A stretch of 64,000 bases of DNA. It comes from Uranotaenia lowii (lineage: Eukaryota > Arthropoda > Insecta > Diptera > Culicidae). Position 1 is the first letter of the stretch; each line of letters begins with the position of its first letter. Both the position numbers and the translations under genes were made by a program. Positions 48,650-60,280 of the stretch are shown here, one piece after another. The notes below the pieces were generated by a model. That model saw nothing but the letters and a program-made list of their open reading frames with translations. It made no database searches and was not told the origin of the DNA. The DNA is taken from the NCBI RefSeq assembly GCF_029784155.1, contig NC_073693.1, positions 228,921,961-228,985,960 of the forward strand, in the 5' to 3' direction.

Positions 48650-50345
48650 CACAAATTTACGCGCCAATTTCAATCAACAAGCTGCTTGTACCATCCACTG
48701 ATATCTACAACTAGCACGCGCATCAGCAGCTGATTCAAATCGTGAGAGAATGGACGACCACGTTGCCTCTCTCAACCAGATTCCTGTTTGTTGTTTATAC
48801 CACACTCGAAAAAAAAGCCGCCACGCCACGACGCCACCCAACAGCCGGCAATCTATTCCAACCCAAACGATGGTAGTTGGTTCCAACAATTTTCCAGACT
48901 CCCCAACGCAACCATCAGCTGGCATGACCTACAGCAACAGAAGGAAATGTCGTTCGTCGGGAAGCAAACGAGCAAGGCAAGGTGGTGAAGTGCTTGGGAT
49001 GTTGCTTTTTTGGCTTGCTTTTGCTGGCTGGTTAAGGTTCAAGTTTGCATTTCCATCTGCGTTCCGGTTCAGTCTAGCCGTGACCGTGGCATCCGTCGGT
49101 TCGCTTCTTCCTGGTCCAAAGAAAGCAGCGCGCGCGAGTGACTATCTTCCGGTTCAAAGTTTTTGAGAGGTTGAGACTGTGTCGGTCAGAGTCGGTCTAT
49201 ACAAAAACATCCAACCCTACTAAGTGGACTATGTGATAGGACCGTTGTCCATCTTCTTGTATCTCCCATCTTTAACCGAGTGTAACCGTTTCCTGTTCAT
49301 CGTAGTGCTGTGCCCATTTTTCTTATCTCTGAACCAACTTTCACTTAGTGTTATTTGACCCTGAATGTTAGTGGCTTCTGCTATCGTCCGTATCTAACCC
49401 CAGTTGTAGTGTTTAGTGAGTTTCCATTCCAAATTAGGAGCTCGTAGAAAAGTTTTCAATCTTGATGGAATTCCTGTCAACACTCGATGTGTGAAGAAAG
49501 AAAGCTCCCAGCCGCAAATCTTATTCCCTGTTTATCTTAGATTCAAATGTAAATCTCGTATCCAATACACTTTAAGATAAATGTAAATTAAACAAACCCA
49601 ACCGAACCGCAAAAGATCAACGGATCGGATCGACACAAGATGTTCTTCTAGTTTTACTCAAGAGCATGCAATCGACCGGAGGAAGTGTTTACTCAAAGTG
49701 GAATTTTTATGACCAATTTTTGCTTGTTTCTGAGATGCACGAAAACAGTTTGTCCAGATGCTGTTCACAGAAAAATGAATGAAAACCAACCAATAGAAGA
49801 AAAATCACTGGAAGATCCAGCAAATAGTTTCAGCACAGTGGGGGGAAATTGACAAAGTAAGTTCATTGTGGAAGAAAAATAAAATATAATAAGCAAGGAC
49901 AAGCTTACACAAGCCCTCCCTCGCCCAATCCTCTTAAAACAAAAATTAAATAAAAAAGTAAACCGGAGCAAAAACAGTTGTGCCAAGTCAGTTTCCTGTG
50001 GTGGAATCAACAGTTTTAAATTAGTGAAAAGAAGAGAAAAAAACAGTCCAATTGAACAAAAGTTGTTTGTGGAAAAGTTTCCCCCAGCTACAATTACCCA
50101 GGCTGTGATAAAACAAGTCCTAACTTTGAGGGCGCCCGTTCTCCAGTTGAGTGGAAGGACTAGTGTTGAGAGCTTTCCGATTATCCGAAAATTATTGATG
50201 ATTGTTCCCGATATACTCACTGGCTAGTGGATGCTGTAGTTCTGGATTATATGTGACCGCAAAAACCGTTGTTGAGTCGGTTCTAGTTCGAGTGAAAGAA
50301 AGAAAAACAATTGACTGATGCATCAGTAGTAACATGAGAAGGTAA
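48650..50345 (+). promoter_or_regulatory. Possible promoter and 5' UTR exon of a plus-strand host gene
   Basis: Unlike its surroundings, this stretch is less AT-rich, has no sequence shared with the rest of the window and has no transposon ends. It includes a CGCGCGCG patch (about 49125), an initiator-like GGTCAGAGTC at about 49185, and about 1.1 kb without a convincing long ORF, as in a long insect 5' UTR. At 50335 there is ATGAGAAG followed at once by GTAAAA, i.e. a start codon three codons before a splice donor consensus. What follows (50346 on) is AT-rich and intron-like. This is inference only: no downstream coding exon is identified in the window, and the ORFs at 48750-49166 and 49765-50220 are not recognised. 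Confidence 0.3.
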
Positions 50346-51097
50346 AACTTTGGACGTGACTGTATGTTTATGTTCGAAGTCATTCAATTCAGTTTTTTCA
50401 GCTTATGGACTGTACTACAAAAGTTTATGTTTTTCAAACTGCAAAGGTACCAATTTGATAGTTTTTTTTTATCTTGGGAAACACTTGTATGTTTTCATCT
50501 AATTATACCTATAACTACCAGTAATTTTTGATGAAAAGTATAGTTTTATCATTTTTTATTTAATAAAATACTATCAAGTCAGGAATTTTCGTTTCCTTAT
50601 AAAAATAGAATGAAAAAAAATTGTGTTCAGAAGCTTACAGAATTTTAAAATGGTTAAAATACTGTTTGTTATAAAAAAGCGCTTATGTTGACCAACGTTT
50701 AAAATATTTTATTCATGCAATATTAAGTTACACACCAACTAGTGTGACAGTTTTTTGGAGTACAGTTCTAAAATGCCTGAATTTTTTGTATTTTAGACAT
50801 TTATTTTTCAACATTAAACGTACAGTTTAATTGCAACTATAGGATATATTTTGAATTCGAGAAATTGGATCATTCGAAAAAAATTCCAGACACTTTTAAA
50901 GAAAATATGAAATAATCGCGTTCCGTGTCTTGTTGAATTAAATATCCATTCCAATTCCAGCATTCATATTTTTGTATGTTTGTAAATCTACTTTAGAATG
51001 AGTCGATTTGGGGTCATTTTTTAAATTTCACATACATAAAGTCTTTAAAACTGCGTTTAGACTCAAAACTCATGTATGATTTTTTGGCAAATTTCTG
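50346..51097. other. AT-rich, no supported feature
   Basis: No ORF, repeat or RNA gene is supported. If the preceding block is a first exon, this would be the start of a long intron. Confidence 0.4.
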
Positions 51098-51842
51098 AAG
51101 GGGGGGGGGGGGGGTAGATTCTAACATTTTCAAAAATTCGATTTTTTAATTTTTTTATTTTCTTATTGTAAAACATTTCAAGAATGTTTTGTCAAATTTT
51201 CAAGTCAATTGAAGCAAAACTGTAGAAATTATAGGCCTTTATCTCCTCCTATCTAATACTGCAAGAAAGCAAGAGCAGAAACTTCAAACGCGTTTTTTCT
51301 CGAAAGCACATTTTTAAAGTCCGTGGACATCGTCATTTGAAAACTACTTATCCGATTCTTTTCAAATTTGGAACATATTTTCTACATATAAAATACCAAA
51401 CCCCAACGTTTTTCCTTTTTGTTTGTTTTACTTTGGGGAGATTTTACAGGTGGAAAATGGTGGATTTTTTTGTGAAAAATCGTAGTTTTTACTTCAAACA
51501 GCCAAAAAAATTTCATAAATTTTTTTTTAAGTTAAATAAAAACGTTGGGGTCCAGAAAAATATCTATTAAAAATATGTTGCTCTGATTTTTGACTTCAGA
51601 TGATTCTGTGCTGAGATACAGTGTCCACCGCAAATCCTGTTTTCTAAAAGGCATCCTCGAAAGTGCTCCGTCACCGGCTCATTTTTCAATATTTTTCTAC
51701 GAAAAAATTACTAAATGTTCTTTTAACAATGCTTTGTATAATGCAAAAAAATTGAAAACATTTCTTTAAACGATAGCTCTAGAAAAAAAACGTGAAAATG
51801 GTGTTTTTTTTATACCCGTTAGAACCACCCTCCCCCCCCTTA
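51098..51842. mobile_element. MITE with G-tract/C-tract inverted ends (copy 3 of the 310-bp repeat)
   Basis: The left end, AAG plus a 13-base G-tract followed by TAGATTCTAAC, mirrors the right end, which on the minus strand reads AAGGGGGGGGAGGGTGGTTC and then TAACGG. The right 310 bases are the repeat found at 857-1170 and 22716-23045. This is the only copy in the window with both ends. The target duplication could not be decided. Confidence 0.65.
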
Positions 51843-52139
51843 AGTAACGGAAAATCGAATATTATGTTCTTTAAAATCAACATCGTTTATATTTCTTCTC
51901 TGGATTCAAGACTGTTATCTAATGTGTTTTGTGCAATTCCATTAATTCTCTTTAGGATAATTTCCGTTTTAACGGCAGCGGGAAATTTAAAAATTTGTAA
52001 ATCTATTTTTAACATTTTCTATTACAATAAGAAACTTTTAAAAACTATTTCACAATGTGAGAAACTATGGCATTATCATTGTGTTATCGTTATATGATTA
52101 CTTCTTTACATTATATTTAAATTAAAATTGAAAAAGTTG

Positions 52140-53205
52140 TTATACCGAATATTCGATCGGCCAAATACTGCCCAAAAACCGTTAGGCCGAATATTCGACA
52201 CACCGGACGAATATTTATGTTTTTAAATCTTTACAATCACAGACATGCCAAATTTTTCAAATCATTTTGAATAATTTAAAAAAACATCCAATAGTTATGT
52301 TGAACATCTTAGGTGTATCAATGTATCTTTCATTTTAGAATGGACAGGAAAATGCTGACAAGTATCGCTTTATACTTTGATTATCGATTATTCCAGATTT
52401 TCTTGAAATATTAAGGCTTTCCCAAAAATTCCAAAAAAAAAAACAAGATATTTAAGTCAAATTTTGGTGGGAAGCCGGATTTATCCAAATAATTTGCTGA
52501 ATCAAATAAAAAATTCTAACTTCTCTTTGAAAATTTCAAGATTTTGTGTTCAAGAACGATTTTTAAACTATTTCAAAATGAACATAAATTTTTGCTTAAT
52601 CCCTTAATACGATTTTAATATTGCTGCTGTGATTCAATTGAAACTTTAAAATTCAAGTAATTTTTTACACTTTTCTCTTGTATGTTTTTGGCCTGGATTA
52701 TTTTCAAATTTGCCCCTTTTCAAATTAAAAAAATGTCCTAAATTGCCCGACTGTGTGATTTGAAGTATGATATGCTTGGAGTTAAAGATCATCATTTTTA
52801 ACAACTATTTTGAAGATGTTTTGCTCATATTCAACTTTCATCTAATTTGATATCAAATAAGCACTTTCAAATTTTTTGGCTCCTGTTTCGACTTGTTTTA
52901 TCCGGATTGTACATGAACCCATTCTCTTAGGTGGTGCAGGATCTAGAGACTAAAAGTTATCTGATTCCTTTCAGTTATTGGTGACATTTTTTAAATCAGA
53001 GAGACCACTCCTTGAAGAAGATCTCGTAATTAATCATCTGGTTGAAAAAAATCAACTCGAGGGGCATTAAGATGTATAAAAAAGAAGGACATTGAAATAA
53101 TCACTTTTGAATTTTTATTAAAAAGAATATTCGACCGAATATTCAACCGAATATTCGTTTGACCGAATAGTTGAAAAGGTCAACCACTATTCGGTACATC
53201 TCTAC
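52140..53205. mobile_element. Putative hAT-like MITE with CCGAATATTCG motifs
   Basis: CCGAATATTCG-type motifs cluster at the left (52144-52215, also GGCCGAATATTCGA) and at the right (53125-53200, four copies). On the minus strand the right end reads TAGAGATGTACCGAATAGTG, a typical start for this group of insect hAT MITEs. The left end lacks the first bases of that sequence and no target duplication was seen, so it may be truncated. The interior is AT-rich and non-coding. Confidence 0.5.
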
Positions 53206-54007
53206 TACTAATACTAAGATTTGCAAAATTTCAGTAAATATTGAGGAAGATTTATCAATGCTCTTATTTAAATCGTCACATACAAACATGACAAGGGTAA
53301 TAAACTTCAAAATTCAAGAAGAATAAACATTTATTTAAGTTTCACTGAACAATTAAAATTTCCTACTGTTGTAAAATGTTGCAAATGTATTGATAATTTA
53401 TACTCGAGATCGTCTGAAATTGTTGATCTATCTAGTTAATCCATAATGTGTCGATTTTAGGCAAAAAATGTTCGACCCGAAGGCTGAGGTCAGTCACAAT
53501 TTTTTTTTAAGATTTTTTATTCTTCCGAATCGTAAAAGTGCTTTTTCAAGTACAAAAAATTACGGATATCAAACAGCGCAATGGGAAAATTTTTACCCCA
53601 AACTCCCAACAAAATCAAAACCGTTGCTTTCATGTACTCAAACTGTACTTATCTTAAGTGAAATTTTTTTTGAAATAGAGTTCTGCGTCAGATTTGACCG
53701 GACATACCTGAGTGAAAGTTACTCGACTCAAATTACATTAAAAAATGGTTTCTTTCTGCATATATCCTAGCAACTGAAATGTTTGTGTGACTCATTCATG
53801 CAAAAGATATGAAGTTTTGTATAAAAGTATCTTGCTGCTTAAATCAGCAGAGTTATTAAAGAGTGAATATTTTTCTAGGAAAAAATAATTCAAAATTTTG
53901 TCTTGACTAAGTTTTGGGTGCTTATTCCAGATCTGAAATTGAATTTTTTTCCTATCAACTCTTGTTTTATAGATAACTTTTGAAAAAAGGTGAATTTACA
54001 TTAAGGA
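53206..54007. other. AT-rich, no supported feature
   Basis: A 100-codon frame at 53468-53770 shows no motif. Part of this stretch may belong to the decayed Penelope-like element that follows, but no RT motif is visible. Confidence 0.4.
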
Positions 54008-54310
54008 ATGTTATGTTTATGTTTAAAACAAAATAAAACAAATGTATCTACAAAACAAATTAACACTGGACTAGCACAACACAGTTTGGAAAGTGGTCAC
54101 CTTTTCGACTTCGACAATACAAGAATCACAGCTGAAACTTTTTACATTAAGATTAGAGGTGACAACAATATAGTCAATAGGCAGATAGACTCCTGTAATT
54201 TTAAAACAGCTTACAACTCTGTAATTAAAAAATTGTCACAAACACTAACATACAAACGAAAATCACAACAAAATGTCCCGAATCAAACTAGTATAGACGA
54301 AGGCCAGTAG
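54008..54310 (+). pseudogene. Penelope-like element, C-terminal end of the GIY-YIG region
   Basis: A 100-codon frame contains TGLAQHSLESGHLFDFDNTR, then GDNNIVNRQIDSCNF and TAYNSVI. The series (T/S)-x-L-A-x-H-x(5)-G-H-x-F-D-(F/W) followed by N-x-x-V-N-R-Q is the end of the GIY-YIG endonuclease region of animal Penelope-like retroelements. The GIY-YIG core and the reverse transcriptase are not present upstream, and part of the stretch between the two motifs looks deleted. A hammerhead-type core follows 64 bases after the stop, as expected for the 3' region of these elements. Dead fragment. Confidence 0.65.
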
Positions 54311-54373
54311 TTTGTAAGATTTTAAATATTGTAAATTTAGATAAAAGTTCATTGTTTAAAATATAATTTTAGT

Positions 54374-54420
54374 GTCCACTGAAGAGGAGCGAAAGCCATA
54401 GTAGCTCGAAACGTCTGGAC
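54374..54420 (+). ncRNA. Hammerhead ribozyme core of a Penelope-like element
   Basis: Stem I is formed by GTCCA (54374-54378) and TGGAC (54416-54420), five perfect pairs. Between them lie the conserved CTGAAGA box (54379-54385), a stem II of GAGC with GCTC (54387-54390 and 54404-54407), the GAAA box (54408-54411) and CGTC (54412-54415), with cleavage expected after the C of GTC. Stem III is almost absent, as in the minimal type I hammerheads described in Penelope-like elements. One G (54386) is unpaired in stem II, which may weaken single-copy activity. It would process element RNA. Confidence 0.75.
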
Positions 54421-54424
54421 AACT

Positions 54425-56780
54425 GGTAATAACGTTTTTGATTCTAAAATCCGCCGAAAAACGTCGATGATTCATATCTTTAAAACTGTTTCAACGTCCA
54501 TCATGTTCTGAGATTCACAACACGCTGTTGATATTTCCCAATGGAATCAATTTATATTGGATAATGATGTTGGTTGTTCTTTTTCATCTTGAGCGATGAT
54601 TCTTTTGATATGGCCGAAACTTTTCCTGCATACGGCGTTTTTTTGCGATTTTTGTTTGTTCCATTACTGCGGTTTGCTATTGGACCTTATGAATTAATGG
54701 CTTTTTAAAAGGTTAAAGTAACACAGCAGGATTATTATTTGTTTCGATAAGTTCATTTTAGTTAACCAACAATGTATGTTTCTACTAATGATTGACGAAA
54801 TAAATAAATAAATTTCAGTTAAGGTTGTTTTTGTATGATGCTAGTGTAAACTAGATATTCATTGCCCCTAGAAAAATAAACACAGCTAATGAAATCTGTG
54901 CGTTATCATTCCATTAAAAGTGGTCTACCAGAGATTCGGTCCCTATAAAAGTTAGGACTTCGTTTAAATTTATCTTAAAGATTATCCATACAAAAATTAA
55001 AATGATGACATTTGTTGATCAAGAAGCACAATGCTTTTATTCATTTTGAAGGTTATGTTTTCCGAACAAGAAACAACAAACGGGCCGAACCGATCAGAAT
55101 AGATGAAATATTTATGCCCAGCTCCTTCTGCGCTAACTTCCATTATGAAAGCTACAAGGCCTGCTGAATGCAATCTCCTTGTAACATGTTAATCTCTGAC
55201 TCCCTCAGAAGGGACAGTTTTGATTCGTTTAGGGATAGGTACTACAAAAAGGTGGAGAGAATTATGAGGAAAATAACCATCTTTCATGAAAAAACCTTCA
55301 AACGGATTGTTGTCAATGGGAGAATTTTTTTTTTGAGTTATGAAGCATAAGTTAACTCTTTTAAATTTATATGAGAAATAATTTTTCACAAGCGTTAAAT
55401 ATAGCAAATGAGGGCATAGCATCATTATTTGAAAATCTGTTTAATACCTGTCCAAAGAAAACAATTCATATAGTAATCTTCAAATTAATTGTTTGAGCTC
55501 AACTATTCATTTTCCTGAATGCGTTATTTCCAATTGAAAGTGTAACATAATTAAAACTTCAGATAGTTAGTTGAATAGATCGAATTTATGAGGACGTTCG
55601 ATTTGACTTCACTCCGGTTGAATGACGATAAAATGCCTTGTTGCTGTGCCTTAACTTGGCATGATCCTTATCTTGACAGGTTAAAATGCTTTTTGGTGAT
55701 GTTACTAAAATAGGAGTTCAACTTAAGCTCCAAAGCCAAATCTAATTCGTCATGCGTCATGCATTGCTTCTTGTTCAGTGCTTTTCGTTGAGTTTATTTT
55801 ATATTTTTTTGTTTGATCATAGTTAAGACGTGATGACGAACTGGTGAAATTTTTCAAACTTTTCATGTTAAAAGTGGAATATCTTCGGAACGGCGCAAAC
55901 TGTTGCCAAGCTGTTAAATGATCTGTCGTTTTTACGGATGCTTAGATATTGACAATAGAATATTGCTGTTGTTGTATAAAAGCAATATTTTTTCACTGAA
56001 AACTTTGGATTTTTCTTATTTACATTGCAATAGTCATCCAATGCAGTGCGTGTTTTGATAATCGACAGTGGCAGAAAGTCTATGACAAATAGTGTACTCT
56101 GCTAGATATCGGACTGGCAAGTCAAAATGATATGTTGCAGAGAGTTCGATTCTCACCATATGTATATATATTTTTTTTGATGAATTTTAAAATTGTATGA
56201 AAATCCCATAAATTGTTTCTCTTGTTTCCCTTGAATGAAGTGGTCATGCATAATTTAGCTTGGGAGTTTGAGTCTATGCTTTTCCAATCATATCATCTTT
56301 GGTACATGTGAGGCCTAGTCCAGAGCATAAGGTGAACCGTTCAGGCAATCCGATGTCCATCTCGAATCCATCCTGGACGCGGCATACAAAACTGCGTCTC
56401 GCTTGCGTGGAGCAGTATGCCTGTCCGGTCGTGCTCGGCGTTCGGTTTGAACCAATTTTTTGACTTCTCTTGAGAAGTGGAAAATGTAGTTATTTTTTCA
56501 ACCGTATGGGGTTGCATCCTAGAAGTAGAAAATGGTAATTTTTGAACTGTTATTCGGAAAGCAGAATAGCAAATGTGGAATTTTCAGAATTGTAGATAAA
56601 AATTCAGAAAAATACGAGTTTTAATTTTTTTTTTATTACTTGTTTGTTAAACATGCATGTTTATTGTAGAGCATATTTTAATGTTTTTTTTAAAAAAAAA
56701 CTTTGAGTTTTGAATATATAAAAAATCATGAGAGGCAATGAATAAAAAAAATATGAATAGGAAGTAATCAGAATCTTTTA
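54425..56780. other. AT-rich intergenic sequence
   Basis: Short frames on opposing strands near 55168-55425 are not recognisable. A tRNA-like B box occurs at 56142-56157 (listed separately). Nothing else is supported. Confidence 0.4.
56105..56157 (+). other. tRNA-like segment, possible SINE head
   Basis: GAGTTCGATTCTCACC (56142-56157) is a good B box with T-arm-like flanks. The upstream part, CTAGATATCGGACTGGCAAG, is only loosely A-box-like and no acceptor stem pairs. Not a functional tRNA. Confidence 0.3.
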
Positions 56781-56783
56781 CGG

Positions 56784-57963
56784 TCACTTGTTCACATTAT
56801 CCGCCTCGAATAGTTCGTACTTGTAGATGAGCTCCCTCTCCCTCAGAAATCCTCTCCTGATTAGTAACAGGGGAGAGACGGGCTATATGCGCATATTAAG
56901 GAAAGCACTCGTTTTCTCCCATATTCCAACAGATAGGAGCCCGAAAAGTATATACACATGAGAGGACATCTGTTTTATATACGTTTGAGCAATTTTTCTG
57001 TTAAAATCTCTTACAGTTTTTGTGCAAATAATTTTGTAATAAAAGAAGTCAAAATAGCCGACTTCCGAAACTGGCGGGCTAAATGCGCATATTTATGTTT
57101 TTAGCTATATTTCATTAACACTTGCAATATTTTGATATTATTTAATTGAAAATGGGAGAAACGGATGTTAAGCATACGTCAAGGCTGAAATTTTGGTGAA
57201 ATTTTTTACATCACTAGTTCTTTTGCATGAAACATAGTTAAGTATGCCATATGGCCATATTTCATGGTAATATTTTGTTTATATCGTATTTTTATCGGAT
57301 TAGTATGAAATTCTTCTTTTTTCGCTGTAGGATCGTGATTTGAGCGTTGATTCAATGTTTCAATAATAAAATGTTAAAAATTTGTAAAACTAATCTATTT
57401 TTCTTGATTTAGGCATTTAACCTGCCTTGATATGGGCATTCAGATCCTGTCTCTTATTCAATTTGTTGAATTTCTGATTTGCAGATGATATAGAAAGAAA
57501 AACCATTAAAATTTTTGTTCACCGAATCTGTACGCACGATAATTAAAGCTCGATATAATATAACAAAACTGACAAAAATCTTGTTTGAACTTTTAAATTT
57601 TTTCGACTTCATATAACAATTTAATTTTTTTTATGCCACGTGTTAAAAGCGTATTACCCTCAAACTGCACTGATTAGATATGATGAATCTCCAGCCATAT
57701 CGTCAATCGGCTGTATGCGCATATTACCCAACATGCGCATTTAGGAACACTTCCCCCTATACATGCCCCAGTGCCAGAACACTTAGAATCAGCCGATCAT
57801 GTTCCATCTTCTCATCATTTAACGACACTTCCGCCTTCATGAAGTTCCGTTTGATGTGCCTCTGGTCCCGCTCGACTTTCCGGTAATTGACACCCAACAA
57901 ACTTTTTTGCTGATCAAAAACTCCGATTCTCTGATTTCCGATTGTGACTATTCCACAGTACAT
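56784..57963 (-). pseudogene. Small unrecognised ORF split by a MITE
   Basis: Minus-strand frame starting at ATG 57961-57963 (MYCGIVTIGNQRIG), continuing with LLGVNYRKVERDQRHIK and LNDEKMEHDRLILSVLALGH, then broken at 57761 by a MITE. On the other side of the MITE (56864 downward) the same frame continues LIRRGFLRERELIYKYELFE to the TGA at 56784-56786. Removing the MITE and one TA joins the parts in frame, for about 95 codons. The protein is charged, probably helical, with no signal peptide or membrane segment. GC content is above that of the surroundings. I do not recognise the family. It may be a host gene copy, a retrocopy or a transposon-derived ORF. As assembled it is interrupted. Confidence 0.55.
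56865..57761. mobile_element. TA-flanked MITE with ATGCGCAT motifs
   Basis: The element 56867-57759 (893 bp) lies between TA at 56865-56866 and TA at 57760-57761. Ends are ACAGGGGAGAGACGGG and, on the minus strand, TAGGGGGAAGTGTTCC, which agree mainly in the AGGGG core. ATGCGCAT motifs follow close inside both ends (56887, 57070, 57716, 57733). It has no coding capacity. The flanking ORF reads through in frame when it is removed with one TA. Confidence 0.75.
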
Positions 57964-58726
57964 TACACTTTTCAGCTCATTTTCGGTTCAAAGATTTGTC
58001 AAAAAGGTATTTAATATTTGCAACCTCTTCTATGGCTGCAGGAAAAGGCAGGAATTGAATAATTCATAATTCATAATGTGTATTTTAATTTCATATCTTC
58101 AAAACACAAAAAAAAACGTGTTTGTTTGATGTGTTAAAAGTTTGAATGTTTATTAAGGACTTCAGGATGGTTCAAATGTGTATCTTTATTATTTTTATTT
58201 TATCGTAGGAATCTTGATTTACAAGTGTTCAAAATTAAAAAAAAAAATTATGATTTTAAACCAAGAATAAGATGTTCAGCAGATCAAATATTACACTCAA
58301 AAAATTGGCAAAAGTATCATTTGAAAACATTTATTCAGAATGGAGAATAAATGTTCTTTGCACACATTCAGATCAGTTCTAATTCAAAAAGTCAAATAAA
58401 CTCATTGAAATTCGCAACTAAACAAATTCAACTATGAGAATCTTTTAATGATGAACATGATGATGAAAGAGGATGATGTATACAGAATATTAATTTTAGC
58501 AGAGGATAATTTTAAAATAAAAGTTCCTCAAAACAATAGGTATAAAAAATCCGTAAAATCAGTTGGAAAAGTTTCAAAATGAATTTCAAATCTTTAACTG
58601 AAATTGATGTAGAAATAAAAAATCTATAGAGAAACTCACTTTTGTCGGTTGGTCCAAGTTAGGCAACATTTGTTTTTATTTTTATTTTAGATTTTTTTTT
58701 TTAAATTGGTTTTCGGAAAAAGGGTG
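57964..58726. other. AT-rich, no supported feature
   Basis: No repeat, ORF or RNA gene is supported. Confidence 0.4.
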
Positions 58727-59754
58727 TAGGGAAGATAAGTGCATAACGAGCACCCAGGGCATAATAAGCACTACTCTTATCTACAAAAGTACGTATTTTC
58801 TAAAATAAATTTTCATGAGGATTTGTTTCGTACTTCCTATAGCATTTATTTTTCACAAAAACAGGAATCTTCTTATCATTTTTATAGAGATATTCTCAAG
58901 TAACGAAAATATTATAATTTTTGAGCATCATGAAACAAGCTCTTATGATCTCAAAATAACTTTGATCTGTAATGTACGCACTGCAACATGATGTACACAT
59001 TGTTTCTCAATTTTTAACCATCATAAAATTTTTGATTTTTCAATTTAATCAATTTTAAAACACGTTTTTACTCAAATTTGTTGACTCGGGGCATATAGAG
59101 CAACATTGATCGAGGCACGAAGAGCATTTTCTGCCATAGAATCTAGCAGCGAATTGAAATTTATTTAAAGAGCCACAACTTAACTAGTTTACATCCGATG
59201 ATTCAGTCTATTGGTAAGGTGTCGGAGAGGTAATCAAAAGACTTGAGTTCGATTTCTGTTCGAGGTGATTTTTTTTTCCATCTACAATTCATGATCGATT
59301 TTTTTTATTGTTACATTATACGGCGAGTAGCATCATCCGCCAAACAAAGCACCAGAAACATGTGTAAATTGTTTGTATTCTACAAACAGACCTAGATTAT
59401 ATTGTTATTGCTTTGTTTGATGAATCTACGACTCACCTGACTTCATCGAGTTGAATTTGCTGCTAGATTCTCCGGCAGAAAACTCTCATCGTGCTCTGAT
59501 TAATGGTGCTTATAATGCAATGGTGCTTATAATGGTGCAATATGCCCCTACAGTGACTGGTTCTCAGCTTTCGGCAATTTTTTTTAAATGCATTTTTAAA
59601 TGTTTTTATCTAGTTTTTCAAGTTTCAGCCAACTAAGAAATAGACTATATTAGTGTTCGATTAGAAACAATGATGCAATTCACATATTATAGCTGCTTTC
59701 TATGGTTAAATACGCGTTTTCCTTAAGGTGGCCATTATGCCCTTATCTCCCCTA
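58727..59754. mobile_element. TA-flanked MITE, copy 2
   Basis: The element 58729-59752 has TA at both sides. It is colinear with 47369-48384, with many substitutions and small indels. The ends read GGGAAGATAAGTGCATAA and, on the minus strand, GGGGAGATAAGGGCATAA. A short internal duplication (ATGGTGCTTATAATGGTGCA, about 59519) is specific to this copy. Confidence 0.85.
59205..59270 (+). other. tRNA-like segment inside MITE copy 2
   Basis: TATTGGTAAGGTGTCGG and TTGAGTTCGATTTCTGTTC resemble pol III A and B boxes about 35 bases apart. It is better preserved than in copy 1 but still not a foldable tRNA. Confidence 0.35.
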
Positions 59755-60280
59755 TAACGAAAAAGCCGATCCCCTATTACGAAAAAAAAACGATCAAAGT
59801 GCCCCTAGTTTACGGTACTGCAAGATTGTTCGTTCAATAATTGAAACATTGGCGTCTTCGGTGATCCAATGATTGAACACTTTAATTTGTCAAACTTCAA
59901 GAAAATACAGACAATAAAAGCTACCACTCTTCCAGAAATCATTGAAAAGACTTATTGGAAAACAGTTATGATATTAGGTACTACAGAGCAGTGTTCCGAA
60001 AATCACTCAATTTCAATGAATGTTTCTGATTGCACTTCGCACCTGAACATACAGCGGTCGGGTTTCGTTATTGATTGCTACTGAACCTACCCGATCATCG
60101 ATCGTTCAATTCATCGCTAAAATACAGATCATCTCGCACGATGCTTGCTGTCAAAATAGTGCAGCACCATCATCAAATTGGAATCTTACCAATGCGCAAT
60201 GCATATGGCGAATCTTGTTGGTCTTCGATCAGGAGTGAATGGATCAGGCAGTGAGTGAGTGATACATGAAGCCGATCATT

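Noticed and set aside
56105..56157. tRNA gene
   Set aside because: A good B box, but no acceptor stem, anticodon arm or convincing A box. Treated as tRNA-like only.
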